A DNA stretch of 64,000 bases from contig UCJU01000015.1 in NCBI GenBank assembly GCA_900472925.1, forward strand, positions 107,338 to 171,337. The letters are read 5' to 3'. This DNA is from Hyphomicrobiales bacterium. Its GTDB lineage: Bacteria; Pseudomonadota; Alphaproteobacteria; Rhizobiales; Rhizobiaceae. This document shows positions 30,781 to 40,232 of this stretch, one piece after another. Under the pieces are notes generated by a model. That model saw nothing but the letters and a program-made list of their open reading frames with translations. It was not told where the DNA came from and did no database searches. Within the stretch, counting starts at the first letter, position 1, and the number at the start of each line of letters is the position of its first letter. Position numbers and translations under genes: made by a program.

Positions 30781-31659
30781 ATGCCTTCACTAAAGGATCT
30801 GAAAAACCGCATAGCCTCCGTAAAGGCGACGCAGAAGATTACCAAGGCGATGAAAATGGTCGCCGCGGCGAAGCTTCGGCGCGCCCAGGAAGCTGCGGAG
30901 GCCGCCCGGCCTTACTCGCAGCGCATGGGTGCCGTTCTTGCCAATATCGCTCAGGCGGTGGAAGCAGACGTTGCTCCGGTTCTGATGACCGGTACGGGCA
31001 AGGACGATGTGCATCTGCTCGTCGTCTGCACGGCTGACCGCGGTCTTTGCGGTGGTTTTAATGCGCAGATTTCCCGTTTCGCTCGTGATCGCGCCCGCAA
31101 GCTGATCGCGCAGGGCAAGACGGTCAAGATCATGACTGTCGGCAAGAAGGGCTACGATAGCCTGCGCCGCGAATTCGCGTCCAACATCATCGAGCGCATC
31201 GAGTTGCGTGACGTGAAGCGGATCGGTTTCGAGAATGCCGACGGTATCGCCAAGAAGATCATCGCGCGTTTCAACGCCGGTGAGTTCGACGTCTGCACGC
31301 TGATATATTCCGAGTTCAAGTCGGTCATCAGCCAGATCCCGACAGGTTTGCAGCTTATTCCCGCTGCCGCGCCTGCGGTCGAGGTCGAGCAGTCTGCGAC
31401 AACGGCGATTTACGAATACGAGCCGGATGCGGCTTCCATTCTGGAAGACCTTATTCCGCGTAACATTTCCGTTCAGGTTTTCCGGGCTCTGCTCGAAAAC
31501 GTGGCTGGCGAAATGGGTGCAAAGATGAGCGCGATGGACAATGCCACGCGCAACGCCGGTGAAATGATCAACAAGCTGACGCTTTCCTATAACCGTCAGC
31601 GTCAGGCTCAGATCACCAAGGAACTGATTGAAATCATTTCGGGCGCGGAAGCGCTCTGA
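30781..31659 (+). CDS. atpG: F1 ATP synthase subunit gamma
   Basis: Central rotor shaft of F1. 292 residues. The N-terminal [36 protein letters not shown] coiled-coil start and the C-terminal signature [25 protein letters not shown] are both intact. Encoded between atpA and atpD with gaps of 28 and 24 bp. Confidence 0.98.
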   Translation: MPSLKDLKNRIASVKATQKITKAMKMVAAAKLRRAQEAAEAARPYSQRMGAVLANIAQAVEADVAPVLMTGTGKDDVHLLVVCTADRGLCGGFNAQISRFARDRARKLIAQGKTVKIMTVGKKGYDSLRREFASNIIERIELRDVKRIGFENADGIAKKIIARFNAGEFDVCTLIYSEFKSVISQIPTGLQLIPAAAPAVEVEQSATTAIYEYEPDAASILEDLIPRNISVQVFRALLENVAGEMGAKMSAMDNATRNAGEMINKLTLSYNRQRQAQITKELIEIISGAEAL

Positions 31660-31665
31660 GGTTAA

Positions 31666-33141
<1,476 letters not shown>

Positions 33142-33149
33142 TATTTCAA

Positions 33150-33178
33150 AAAAGCGCGTGGGTTGACCACGCGCTTTT
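33150..33178 (+). other. Terminator-like hairpin between atpD and atpC
   Basis: A perfect 12-bp stem (AAAAGCGCGTGG / CCACGCGCTTTT) with a five-base loop, nine bases after the atpD stop. The 3' arm ends in TTTT. It lies inside the operon, so it may act as a partial terminator or as a 3'-end stabiliser for the atpHAGD part of the message. Confidence 0.75.
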
Positions 33179-33211
33179 GCCTGCCGCGCAACAAACAAGA
33201 AGTGAATAGCC

Positions 33212-33622
33212 ATGGCCGACACTTTCAAATTCGAACTTGTTTCTCCCGAGCGCCTGCTCGTATCCGAGACGGTCACTGAAGTTGTCATTCCGGCCACGCT
33301 TGGCGAAATGACGGTTCTCCCGAACCACGCTCCTGTGATGACGACCATCAAGCCTGGTATCGTCACCGTGAAGTTCGCTTCGGGCGAAACGCACAAATAC
33401 GTCGTGTTCGGTGGTTTTGCCGACATCGTCCAGAGCGGCTGCACCTTACTTGCAGAGTCCGCTACATCGGCCGACGATATCACGCCTGATGATTTGCAAA
33501 AGCGTATCGATGCTGCCCGTTCCGAAATTGAAGGTGGCAACCATCATCACGAGCATCTGACCAAGCTTGAAAAGCATATGTATGAATTGACGAACCTTCA
33601 CGAGGTCCTCGTCGCCGCTTGA
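33212..33622 (+). CDS. atpC: F1 ATP synthase subunit epsilon
   Basis: Inhibitory rotor subunit of F1. 136 residues. The beta-sandwich N-terminus MADTFKFELVSPERLLVSETV, then LGEMTVLPNHAPVMTTIKPG, is the family pattern; the C-terminal part is helical with an unusual His run (HHHEHL near residue 110). Last gene of atpHAGDC, 70 bp after atpD with the hairpin in between. Confidence 0.96.
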   Translation: MADTFKFELVSPERLLVSETVTEVVIPATLGEMTVLPNHAPVMTTIKPGIVTVKFASGETHKYVVFGGFADIVQSGCTLLAESATSADDITPDDLQKRIDAARSEIEGGNHHHEHLTKLEKHMYELTNLHEVLVAA

Positions 33623-33671
33623 AAGCACCGGGCGGGTTCGAAAGAATGACTGCCCATACAAGCGGAACGTC

Positions 33672-33696
33672 AAGCGGCCTGAATGGGCCGCTTTTT
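33672..33696 (+). terminator. Rho-independent terminator after atpC
   Basis: AAGCGGCC paired with GGCCGCTT, loop TGAATG, then TTT-G-TTTTT. It lies about 50 bases after the atpC stop and before fdhD. Confidence 0.9.
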
Positions 33697-33765
33697 GTTT
33701 TTGGTGAATGAAAATGCCCAAAGCAAGCGTCGGCGTCTAACCCCATTCGGACCAGAGGAGCAGGC

Positions 33766-34590
33766 ATGTCTGTCAGTTCGGCCTATCAGGCAGTCAAGCG
33801 AATTTCCCTGCGTGATGGTGTGGTCTCAAACGGTGAAAGAAATGTGCCGCAAGAGATACCAGTTGCCTTTTCCTATGGCGGCTCCACCCATGCGGTCATG
33901 ATGGCATCGCCGGTCGATCTGGAAGATTTTGCTGTCGGCTTCAGTTTGACAGAAGGCATCATCACCGATCCCTCGCAAATCGAAGCCGTAGAGATAGTCG
34001 AGACAGAGCAAGGTTTTGTTGTGCAGGTGTCGCTTTTCGATGAGCAGGCGGACGCCTTGCGCAGTCGCAGACGGCATATGGCCGGACCTGTGGGCTGCGG
34101 CTTATGCGGCATCGAATCCATCGAACAGGCGGTGCGGCCAATTCCCGATGTTTCGGGTACAGAGCTTATACTCGGCGTATCAGATCTGGTTGCGGCGATG
34201 GATGCTTTGCATAGAGAACAGCCGATCTTTCGGCAAACGCGCGGCGTACACGGAGCGGGATTCTATCATGGCGCAAAAGGCTTGGTCGCCGTGCGGGAGG
34301 ATGTCGGCAGGCACAATGCGCTGGACAAGCTGGCGGGTGCCGTCTTGCGGAGCGGCCATTCTGGCGGGCAGGGTGCCGTCATCGTCACCAGCCGCATCTC
34401 CGTGGAGATGGTTCAGAAGGCAGCGATACTCGGGAGCCCCATGCTTGCTGCAGTTTCCGCGCCGACATTGCTTGCCATCGAAACGGCAGAAAGAGCGGGA
34501 ATGACGCTGGTTGCCTTGGTGCGCGGCAATGATATGGAAATCTTCACGCGTCCCGACCGCGTCACGTTTGACGGTCTACACCAGAAATAG
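33766..34590 (+). CDS. fdhD: Formate dehydrogenase accessory sulfurtransferase FdhD
   Basis: FdhD carries sulfur from IscS to the molybdenum cofactor of formate dehydrogenase. 274 residues. The family's essential C-G-x-C-G motif is present as CGLCG (Cys111, Cys114), with HNALDKLAGAVLRSG and TSRISVEMVQKAAILGSPMLAAVSAPT further on. It is well placed after an AGAGGAGCAGG site. No formate dehydrogenase gene lies in the window. The next gene on the strand is the sigma-54-type regulator that precedes an oxalate/formate-type transporter, which is suggestive but not proof of a link. Confidence 0.94.
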   Translation: MSVSSAYQAVKRISLRDGVVSNGERNVPQEIPVAFSYGGSTHAVMMASPVDLEDFAVGFSLTEGIITDPSQIEAVEIVETEQGFVVQVSLFDEQADALRSRRRHMAGPVGCGLCGIESIEQAVRPIPDVSGTELILGVSDLVAAMDALHREQPIFRQTRGVHGAGFYHGAKGLVAVREDVGRHNALDKLAGAVLRSGHSGGQGAVIVTSRISVEMVQKAAILGSPMLAAVSAPTLLAIETAERAGMTLVALVRGNDMEIFTRPDRVTFDGLHQK

Positions 34591-34593
34591 CAT

Positions 34594-34719
34594 ATGGTTG
34601 GCGCAGCAATCGTTTTGCTTTCCTTGACGATTTTGATATTCGTCAGTTTGATCTTGCTCGAATGTTGCTTGCGCCACGGGAGTTTCGGAGTTCCGGGCAT
34701 TTTCTTACACACCATCTGA
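34594..34719 (+). CDS. Possible 41-residue single-helix membrane peptide
   Basis: A short frame three bases after fdhD. It reads MVGAAIVLLSLTILIF and continues as a hydrophobic segment to about residue 23, then a Cys-Cys pair (ECCLRHGSFG) and a short tail. One membrane helix is predicted. There is no strong ribosome binding site, so it would depend on coupling to fdhD translation. It may be chance; position directly before the two-component genes makes it worth listing. Confidence 0.3.
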   Translation: MVGAAIVLLSLTILIFVSLILLECCLRHGSFGVPGIFLHTI

Positions 34720-34755
34720 GAGACCGGGGGGACGGGGCGGTTCCGGGAGAGCAGC

Positions 34756-36141
34756 ATGCAGCATGACATGATTTCAAAAGCGCGGCCAACCGCTCCAGCC
34801 ACCGATTTTGGACCGTGGCTAGCGAAAGCCTCCGTTTTGATCATCGATGACGAACCGGGCATGCGCAATTTCTTGATGCGGACGCTCGAGACGCGCTGCG
34901 CCTTTGTGGATGAGGCCGCCGATACGGTTGAGGCCACGCGCAAGCTTGATGAGCGCCATTTCGACATCGTCATTCTCGACAATATCATGCCAAAAAAGAC
35001 CGGTTTGGAATGGTTGGCGGAGCAAAGGGCTATCGGTTTTTACGCTGAGGCAATCCTGATGACGGCCTATGCCGATCTGGATACCGCCATTCAGGCCATT
35101 CGCGCCGGAGCCGCCGATTTCGTTTTAAAGCCATTCCGCTCCAACCAGATCCTGAATGCGATATCGCGTGCGCTTGATCGATCGAACCTGCAAAGGGAAA
35201 ACTCGGCACTTAAATATCAACTGAAAACAGCGTCCGATCATATTTTCCTGCGCGACCGGTTGGTCGGCAGTTCCGCAACCATCCAACAGACACGCGATAT
35301 GATCAGTCGCGTAGCGCCGCTGCCGACATCCGTCCTCCTGACCGGCGAGTCCGGCACGGGCAAGGAGGTGCTGGCGCACTCCATCCATGAGTTGTCGGAT
35401 CGGACAGGCAAACCGTTCGTGCCGATCAACTGTGCCGCTATTCCCGCCGACATGCTGGAAACCGAATTGTTCGGGCATGTGAAGGGTGCTTTTACCGGCG
35501 CAGATAGCCGTCGGGAAGGGCTGTTTCTCCATGCGCAGGGCGGAACCCTTTTTCTGGACGAGATCGGCGAGATGCCGATTGCGTTGCAGAGCAAATTGCT
35601 GCGGGTGATTGAAGACCGCAAGGTACGGCCTGTGGGTGCCGAACGGGAGGTGCCTGTCGATATACGGTTTGTTTTCGCGACTAACGCGGACTTGGCCTCG
35701 GATGTGGAAAAGGGACGCTTCCGGGCAGACCTTTTTTACCGGATCAATGTCATGCAAATCTATCTGGCACCACTGCGTGACCGTGAGCGCGACGTGGTGG
35801 AGCTTGCGGATTTGTTCATGCACAAGCTGTCACAACAGCTCGGCATGCCGCCGGTTGTGATCGATGACGCAGTGCGGTCCATGCTGCTGTCGTACCATTG
35901 GCCTGGCAATGTGCGCGAACTGCGCAATTTCATCGAGCGAAGCGTCATTCTCGGGCGTTTTCCGCTGGATCTCCGCAATGGCACTTCCGCACCTGCGACC
36001 TCCGGCACACTGGATGACGTCGAGCGGCGGCATATTCTGGCCGTTCTGGATGATGTCGCGGGAAACCGGGATGAAGCATCTCGACGTCTCGGCATCTCCC
36101 GCAAGACGATCGACCGTAAATTGTCGTCCTGGCATGGCTGA
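34756..36141 (+). CDS. NtrC/DctD-family sigma-54-dependent response regulator
   Basis: A 461-residue three-domain regulator. The receiver domain (about 30-150) has VLIIDDEPGM and phospho-acceptor Asp75 in VILDNIMP, with TAYAD and KPF completing the acidic pocket. The AAA+ domain (about 175-400) has Walker A GESGTGKE, the sigma-54 contact loop GAFTGA at 244-249, and GGTLFLDEIGEMP. A Fis-type helix-turn-helix ends the protein (EASRRLGISRKTIDRKL). It overlaps the kinase gene by eight bases, so the two form a pair. The binding-site pair and -24/-12 promoter before the downstream transporter make that gene its likely target. Start preceded by GGGAGAG. Confidence 0.94.
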   Translation: MQHDMISKARPTAPATDFGPWLAKASVLIIDDEPGMRNFLMRTLETRCAFVDEAADTVEATRKLDERHFDIVILDNIMPKKTGLEWLAEQRAIGFYAEAILMTAYADLDTAIQAIRAGAADFVLKPFRSNQILNAISRALDRSNLQRENSALKYQLKTASDHIFLRDRLVGSSATIQQTRDMISRVAPLPTSVLLTGESGTGKEVLAHSIHELSDRTGKPFVPINCAAIPADMLETELFGHVKGAFTGADSRREGLFLHAQGGTLFLDEIGEMPIALQSKLLRVIEDRKVRPVGAEREVPVDIRFVFATNADLASDVEKGRFRADLFYRINVMQIYLAPLRDRERDVVELADLFMHKLSQQLGMPPVVIDDAVRSMLLSYHWPGNVRELRNFIERSVILGRFPLDLRNGTSAPATSGTLDDVERRHILAVLDDVAGNRDEASRRLGISRKTIDRKLSSWHG

Positions 36142-38155
36142 GCGAAGGGGCATCGCCAGGTCTGTCGACGCCGTGCGGTCGGTCCGCGTCCGTCTTTTGG
36201 CCATCGCGCTGTTACCGACACTTGTCATCCTACCCTTGTTGCTGGGCGTGACAATGGTACGCTGGAGCGGCAAGTTCGATGCGCTGCTGATTACGAAGGT
36301 CAACAGCGACCTGACCGTCGCCCATCAATATCTTGCGACGATCCTTGAAAATACCGGCGAAAGACTTGAGGGGATTGCCGAATCCGCGCGGTTACGGGAT
36401 ATCGCGACAGAAGGCCAAGAGGGTTCGCTGAAAGCCTTTCTGGAGGAAAATCGCCAAAAACTTGGCCTCGATTTTTTGTTTGTCGTGAACAGGAACGGCG
36501 ATGTCACCGCGAGTGCCGGTACCGATGCCACGAAGCTTCGGGTGGATTGGCCGGTGCGGGCCACGGCGCTTGGCGGTCAATCCTCCTATGCCATGGACGT
36601 TTTTTCGGAGGAGGAGCTTTCGGCGCTATCTCCGGCTCTTGCGCACGCAGCCCGCCTTGAGCTTTTGCCCACGGCGAATGCCCAGAAAGATGAGCGGACG
36701 GCCGAAACGCGTGGGATGATGATCCACGCGGCAAGCCCCTTGCGGTTGCCCGGCAGAGGAGCAATGGCGTTGGTCGGAGGAAGGCTTCTCAATCAAAACC
36801 TTGCTTTCATCGACGAGATCAATGACCTCGTTTACCGGCAGGCCAGCCTCCCTGAGGGGAGTCAGGGTACGGCCACGTTGTTTCTGGATGACGTTCGCGT
36901 CAGCACCAATGTCCGGCTTTTCGAGAGTCGTCGGGCGTTGGGAACACGGGTATCGGAAGCTGTACATTCTGCTGTCCTTGGTGCTGGCCAAGTGTGGCTG
37001 GACAGCGCTTTTGTCGTCAATGACTGGTATATCTCGGCCTATGAGCCCCTGGTCGACAGTTATGGAAAGCGCATCGGCATGCTGTATGTCGGTTTTCTCG
37101 AGGCGCCTTTTGCGCGCGCGAAATACGAGACGCTGGGCTCGGTTATCGCCGCATTCCTGGGAATAACGATCCTCAGCATTCCTGTGTTCTTGCGGTGGGC
37201 ACGGGATATTTTCAAACCTCTAGAGCGCATGACGCAGACCATATCCAAAGTCGATGATGGCGATCTCGGCGCGCGGACAGGCCTGCCGCCGACAGGCGAT
37301 GAAATCGGCCAGGTCGCTGTCCATCTCGATAAATTGCTTGGGCGCCTTCAGCAGCGTGAGGGCGAGTTGAGGGCCTGGAATGAGGAACTGAACGTCCGCG
37401 TCGAACAGCGAACGCAGGAATTGCAGCTGGCCAATCTTCGTCTTGAGGCGACGACGAAGCAATTGGTCATGTCGGAGAAGCTGGCAACCATTGGCGAGAT
37501 TACCGCAGGTGTTGCGCACGAGATCAACAATCCCATTGCCGTCATTCAGGGCAACCTTGAAGTGGCACGAAGCATGCTGGGGGATGAAGCGCACGTCGCC
37601 AGAACAGAATTCAACCTGATCGACGAACAGGTGGACCGGATCAGCAGGATCGTGGGTAAGCTTCTGCAATTTGCTCGCCCAGAGGAATTCGCCGGTTATG
37701 TCGAGCGTCTTAGACCCGAAACTGTTCTGTCCGACTGTATGCCTTTGGTGAAGCACGTTCTCAATCGCGCTGGTATTGAGGTCGTGCGACGTGACGATGC
37801 CACCGGGCTTCTGGCCATGAACCGGACTGAATTGCAGCAGGTTCTTGTCAACCTTATCGTCAACGCAGCGCATGCCATGCCGCAGGGCGGGACATTGACG
37901 TTGAGCAGTGTCGATGAGCAGCGGCATGGCTCTCAAGGTCTGGCCATTATGGTAACAGATACGGGGGTGGGGATGAGCCAGAATGTGGTGGACCGTATCT
38001 TCGACCCGTTCTTCACGACGAAGCGACAGGAAGGCACAGGCCTTGGTCTGTCGGTCAGCCAGATGCTGATCGTGCGTCAGGGTGGCGAGATCGCCGTTAC
38101 CAGCAAGCCGGGTGCAGGAACCACCTTTACGATCTGGTTGCCGCAGGCCCTGTAA
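36134..38155 (+). CDS. Membrane sensor histidine kinase (cognate of the sigma-54 regulator)
   Basis: A 673-residue kinase. A membrane helix at about 20-42 (LLAIALLPTLVILPLLLGV) is followed by a periplasmic sensor region of about 280 residues that looks like a double Cache/PAS-type fold, a second helix at about 326-347, a HAMP domain and coiled coil, then the HisKA box with His462 in GVAHEINNPIAVIQG. The ATPase has N-box NLIVNAAHAM, DTGVGM, FDPFF and GTGLGL. The DctB-like layout suggests sensing of a small periplasmic carboxylate. The ATG overlaps the regulator stop. The same frame is open far upstream, but only as a shadow of the regulator gene. Confidence 0.92.
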   Translation: MAERRGIARSVDAVRSVRVRLLAIALLPTLVILPLLLGVTMVRWSGKFDALLITKVNSDLTVAHQYLATILENTGERLEGIAESARLRDIATEGQEGSLKAFLEENRQKLGLDFLFVVNRNGDVTASAGTDATKLRVDWPVRATALGGQSSYAMDVFSEEELSALSPALAHAARLELLPTANAQKDERTAETRGMMIHAASPLRLPGRGAMALVGGRLLNQNLAFIDEINDLVYRQASLPEGSQGTATLFLDDVRVSTNVRLFESRRALGTRVSEAVHSAVLGAGQVWLDSAFVVNDWYISAYEPLVDSYGKRIGMLYVGFLEAPFARAKYETLGSVIAAFLGITILSIPVFLRWARDIFKPLERMTQTISKVDDGDLGARTGLPPTGDEIGQVAVHLDKLLGRLQQREGELRAWNEELNVRVEQRTQELQLANLRLEATTKQLVMSEKLATIGEITAGVAHEINNPIAVIQGNLEVARSMLGDEAHVARTEFNLIDEQVDRISRIVGKLLQFARPEEFAGYVERLRPETVLSDCMPLVKHVLNRAGIEVVRRDDATGLLAMNRTELQQVLVNLIVNAAHAMPQGGTLTLSSVDEQRHGSQGLAIMVTDTGVGMSQNVVDRIFDPFFTTKRQEGTGLGLSVSQMLIVRQGGEIAVTSKPGAGTTFTIWLPQAL

Positions 38156-38193
38156 GTGAATGTAAGCACTATCGAAAATGGCAAAAACAAAGC

Positions 38194-38235
38194 CAAAATG
38201 TGGACATTTTGTCGCGCGTGTCGGACATTTTGTCC
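38194..38235 (+). promoter_or_regulatory. Two enhancer-type repeats (putative upstream activating sites)
   Basis: GGACATTTTGTC occurs at 38202-38213 and again at 38223-38234, exactly 21 bp apart (two helical turns). The first lies within a perfect dyad CAAAATGT-GG-ACATTTTG (38194-38211); the second within GGACA-TTT-TGTCC (38223-38235). They lie about 55-95 bp upstream of the -24 element, where NtrC-family activators usually bind. Confidence 0.75.
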
Positions 38236-38287
38236 AGGTGACGAAACCTGTCCGTTCTATCTCCTTGATAAGTCATGAAGTCCTGTC

Positions 38288-38304
38288 TGGCACGCCAATT
38301 GCTG
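38288..38304 (+). promoter_or_regulatory. Sigma-54 (-24/-12) promoter of the OFA transporter gene
   Basis: CTGGCACGCCAATTGCT matches the RpoN consensus (YTGGCACG, four bases, TTGCW) at every defined position, with the required GG/GC spacing. Transcription should start near 38315, leaving a leader of about 190 bases. Confidence 0.88.
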
Positions 38305-38407
38305 ATGGTGGATTAGCAACACAAGCGCCGTTGCGTGGGAGCGTCCAAAAGAAGAGCCGCCTCACGCATTTTGGCCCGTGGGCTTGGGACATGGTTTTGG
38401 GGATATC

Positions 38408-38491
38408 GGCGTGACCTGCAGGATCAGTGACAGGTCACGCTGAACCTCGAAGCAAATAACAACATCGAAATTCACCGCAGATGCGGTGAAT
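38408..38491 (+). other. Structured mRNA leader with two hairpins before the OFA gene
   Basis: Hairpin one pairs GCGTGACCTG (38409-38418) with CAGGTCACGC (38431-38440) around a 12-base loop. Hairpin two pairs ATTCACCGC (38470-38478) with GCGGTGAAT (38483-38491) around AGAT and abuts the GGAGGG ribosome binding site at 38492-38497. The second could influence translation initiation. Confidence 0.6.
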
Positions 38492-38503
38492 GGAGGGACA
38501 CAC

Positions 38504-40159
38504 ATGACAGCGACGAACGACACACTCGCGCCAACGGCTGCGGGTGCCGGTCTTCTGGACCGCGAAAGAATTATCGCAAAGCCTGGCTTCAACCGTTGGC
38601 TGGTTCCGCCAGCAGCTCTTGCGATCCACCTTTGCATCGGCATGGCCTATGGTTTCTCGGTATTCTGGCTACCATTGACGAAGGCCATCGGCATTACCTC
38701 TTCCGTTGCCTGCACCGATCTCAACCTCGCATCCGCACTGACCACCACCACGTGCGACTGGCGCGTCAGTGACCTCGGCTGGATCTACACATTGTTTTTC
38801 GTGCTTCTTGGTTGCTCTGCTGCCATCTGGGGCGGTTGGCTGGAGCGCGCCGGCCCACGCAAGGCAGGCTTTGTGTCTGCTATCTGCTGGTGTGGTGGCA
38901 TGGCCATTGCAGCCGTCGGCATCATGACTCACCAATTGTGGTTGATGTGGTTCGGTGCTGGCGTCATCGGCGGCATCGGTCTTGGGCTCGGCTACATCTC
39001 GCCCGTCTCGACGCTGATCAAGTGGTTCCCTGACCGTCGTGGCATGGCAACCGGCATGGCCATCATGGGCTTTGGCGGCGGCGCCATGATCGGTGCTCCC
39101 CTGGCGGATGCGCTGATGCGCCACTTCCGCACGGACGCATCCATCGGTGTTTGGCAAACGTTCCTGGTCATGGCGGCCATCTACTTCGTCTTCATGATGG
39201 CAGGCGCCTTCGGTTACCGCATACCACCCGCAGGCTGGAAGCCAGAGGGCTGGACTGCACCTGCGGCGAAGAACTCGATGATCACCACGCGTCACGTTCA
39301 TCTCAAGAACGCGCACAAGACCAAGCAGTTCTGGATGATCTGGCTGGTTCTCTGCCTCAACGTGTCAGCCGGTATCGGTGTTCTCGGCATGGCGTCGCCA
39401 ATGCTTCAGGAAATTTTTGCCGGTTCGCTGATCGGTCTTCCTGACGTGAAATTTGCTGATCTGACGCCGGAGCAGCTTGCCCAGATCGGCGCAATCGCCG
39501 CCGGTTTCACCGGTCTGCTCTCCGTCTTCAACATCGCCGGCCGCTTTTTCTGGGCATCGCTGTCCGACCGTATCGGACGCAAGGGCACCTACTTCACATT
39601 CTTCGCACTCGGTATCGTGCTTTACGCGTCCGCTCCATGGGCGGCAGGAATGGGTAACAAGGCTCTGTTTGTCGGTATGCTCTGCATCATCGTTTCGATG
39701 TATGGCGGCGGTTTTGCCACGATCCCTGCCTATCTCGCAGATATATTCGGAACGCAGTTCGTGGGTGCCATCCACGGACGTCTGCTGACGGCCTGGGCAA
39801 CGGCGGGCATCATTGGCCCTGTCGTCGTCAACTATATTCGTGAAGCGCAGATCGCAGCCGGTATTCCCCGTGCTCAGGTTTACGATTTCACCATGTATAT
39901 TCTGGCCGGAATGCTGGTTATCGGCCTCATCGCCAACCTCATGGTGAAGCCTTTGCAGGACAAGTGGTACATGTCGGATGCGGAAGTGGCGTCACTTCAG
40001 GCAAAGACAACGGCTGCCAGCAGCGGTCCGTCCGGTTCCTTCGGTATCGGCAAGGGCGGCTTTGATGGCAAGGCTCTGATTGCCTGGGCCATCGTCGGCA
40101 TCCCGATCGTCTGGGGCATCTGGATCACGTTGCAGAAGACATTCGTTCTCTTCATGTAA
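38504..40159 (+). CDS. OFA (oxalate/formate antiporter)-family MFS transporter
   Basis: A 551-residue major-facilitator protein with about twelve helices. It fits the OFA group: WLVPPAALAIHLCIGMAYGFSVFWLPL in helix 1, a helix 4-5 region GLGYISPVSTLIKWFPDRRGMATGMAIMGFGGGAMIG that is the family fingerprint, and NIAGRFFWASLSDRIGRKGTYF between helices 8 and 9. Relatives include OxlT and E. coli YhjX (pyruvate), so the substrate is probably a small mono- or dicarboxylate. An insert between helices 1 and 2 (SSVACTDLNLASALTTTTCDW) has two cysteines. ATG preceded by GGAGGG. Confidence 0.9.
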   Translation: MTATNDTLAPTAAGAGLLDRERIIAKPGFNRWLVPPAALAIHLCIGMAYGFSVFWLPLTKAIGITSSVACTDLNLASALTTTTCDWRVSDLGWIYTLFFVLLGCSAAIWGGWLERAGPRKAGFVSAICWCGGMAIAAVGIMTHQLWLMWFGAGVIGGIGLGLGYISPVSTLIKWFPDRRGMATGMAIMGFGGGAMIGAPLADALMRHFRTDASIGVWQTFLVMAAIYFVFMMAGAFGYRIPPAGWKPEGWTAPAAKNSMITTRHVHLKNAHKTKQFWMIWLVLCLNVSAGIGVLGMASPMLQEIFAGSLIGLPDVKFADLTPEQLAQIGAIAAGFTGLLSVFNIAGRFFWASLSDRIGRKGTYFTFFALGIVLYASAPWAAGMGNKALFVGMLCIIVSMYGGGFATIPAYLADIFGTQFVGAIHGRLLTAWATAGIIGPVVVNYIREAQIAAGIPRAQVYDFTMYILAGMLVIGLIANLMVKPLQDKWYMSDAEVASLQAKTTAASSGPSGSFGIGKGGFDGKALIAWAIVGIPIVWGIWITLQKTFVLFM

Positions 40160-40179
40160 CCGGTTCATCTCTACAAAAG

Positions 40180-40205
40180 AAAAGGCGGCTTTCGGGCCGC
40201 CTTTT
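40180..40205. terminator. Bidirectional terminator between OFA gene and chemoreceptor
   Basis: AAAAGGCGGC pairs with GCCGCCTTTT around a six-base loop. T-rich tracts on both strands (TTTT on plus; TTTTCTTTT on minus) suit the two convergent genes. Confidence 0.88.
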
Positions 40206-40232
40206 GCATGTTCATAGCTGGAATGTGCAGAT

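Noticed and set aside
38178-38414. A 78-codon plus-strand frame in the region before the OFA gene
   Set aside because: It lies across the enhancer repeats and the sigma-54 promoter, has no ribosome binding site, and its sequence is explained by those elements.
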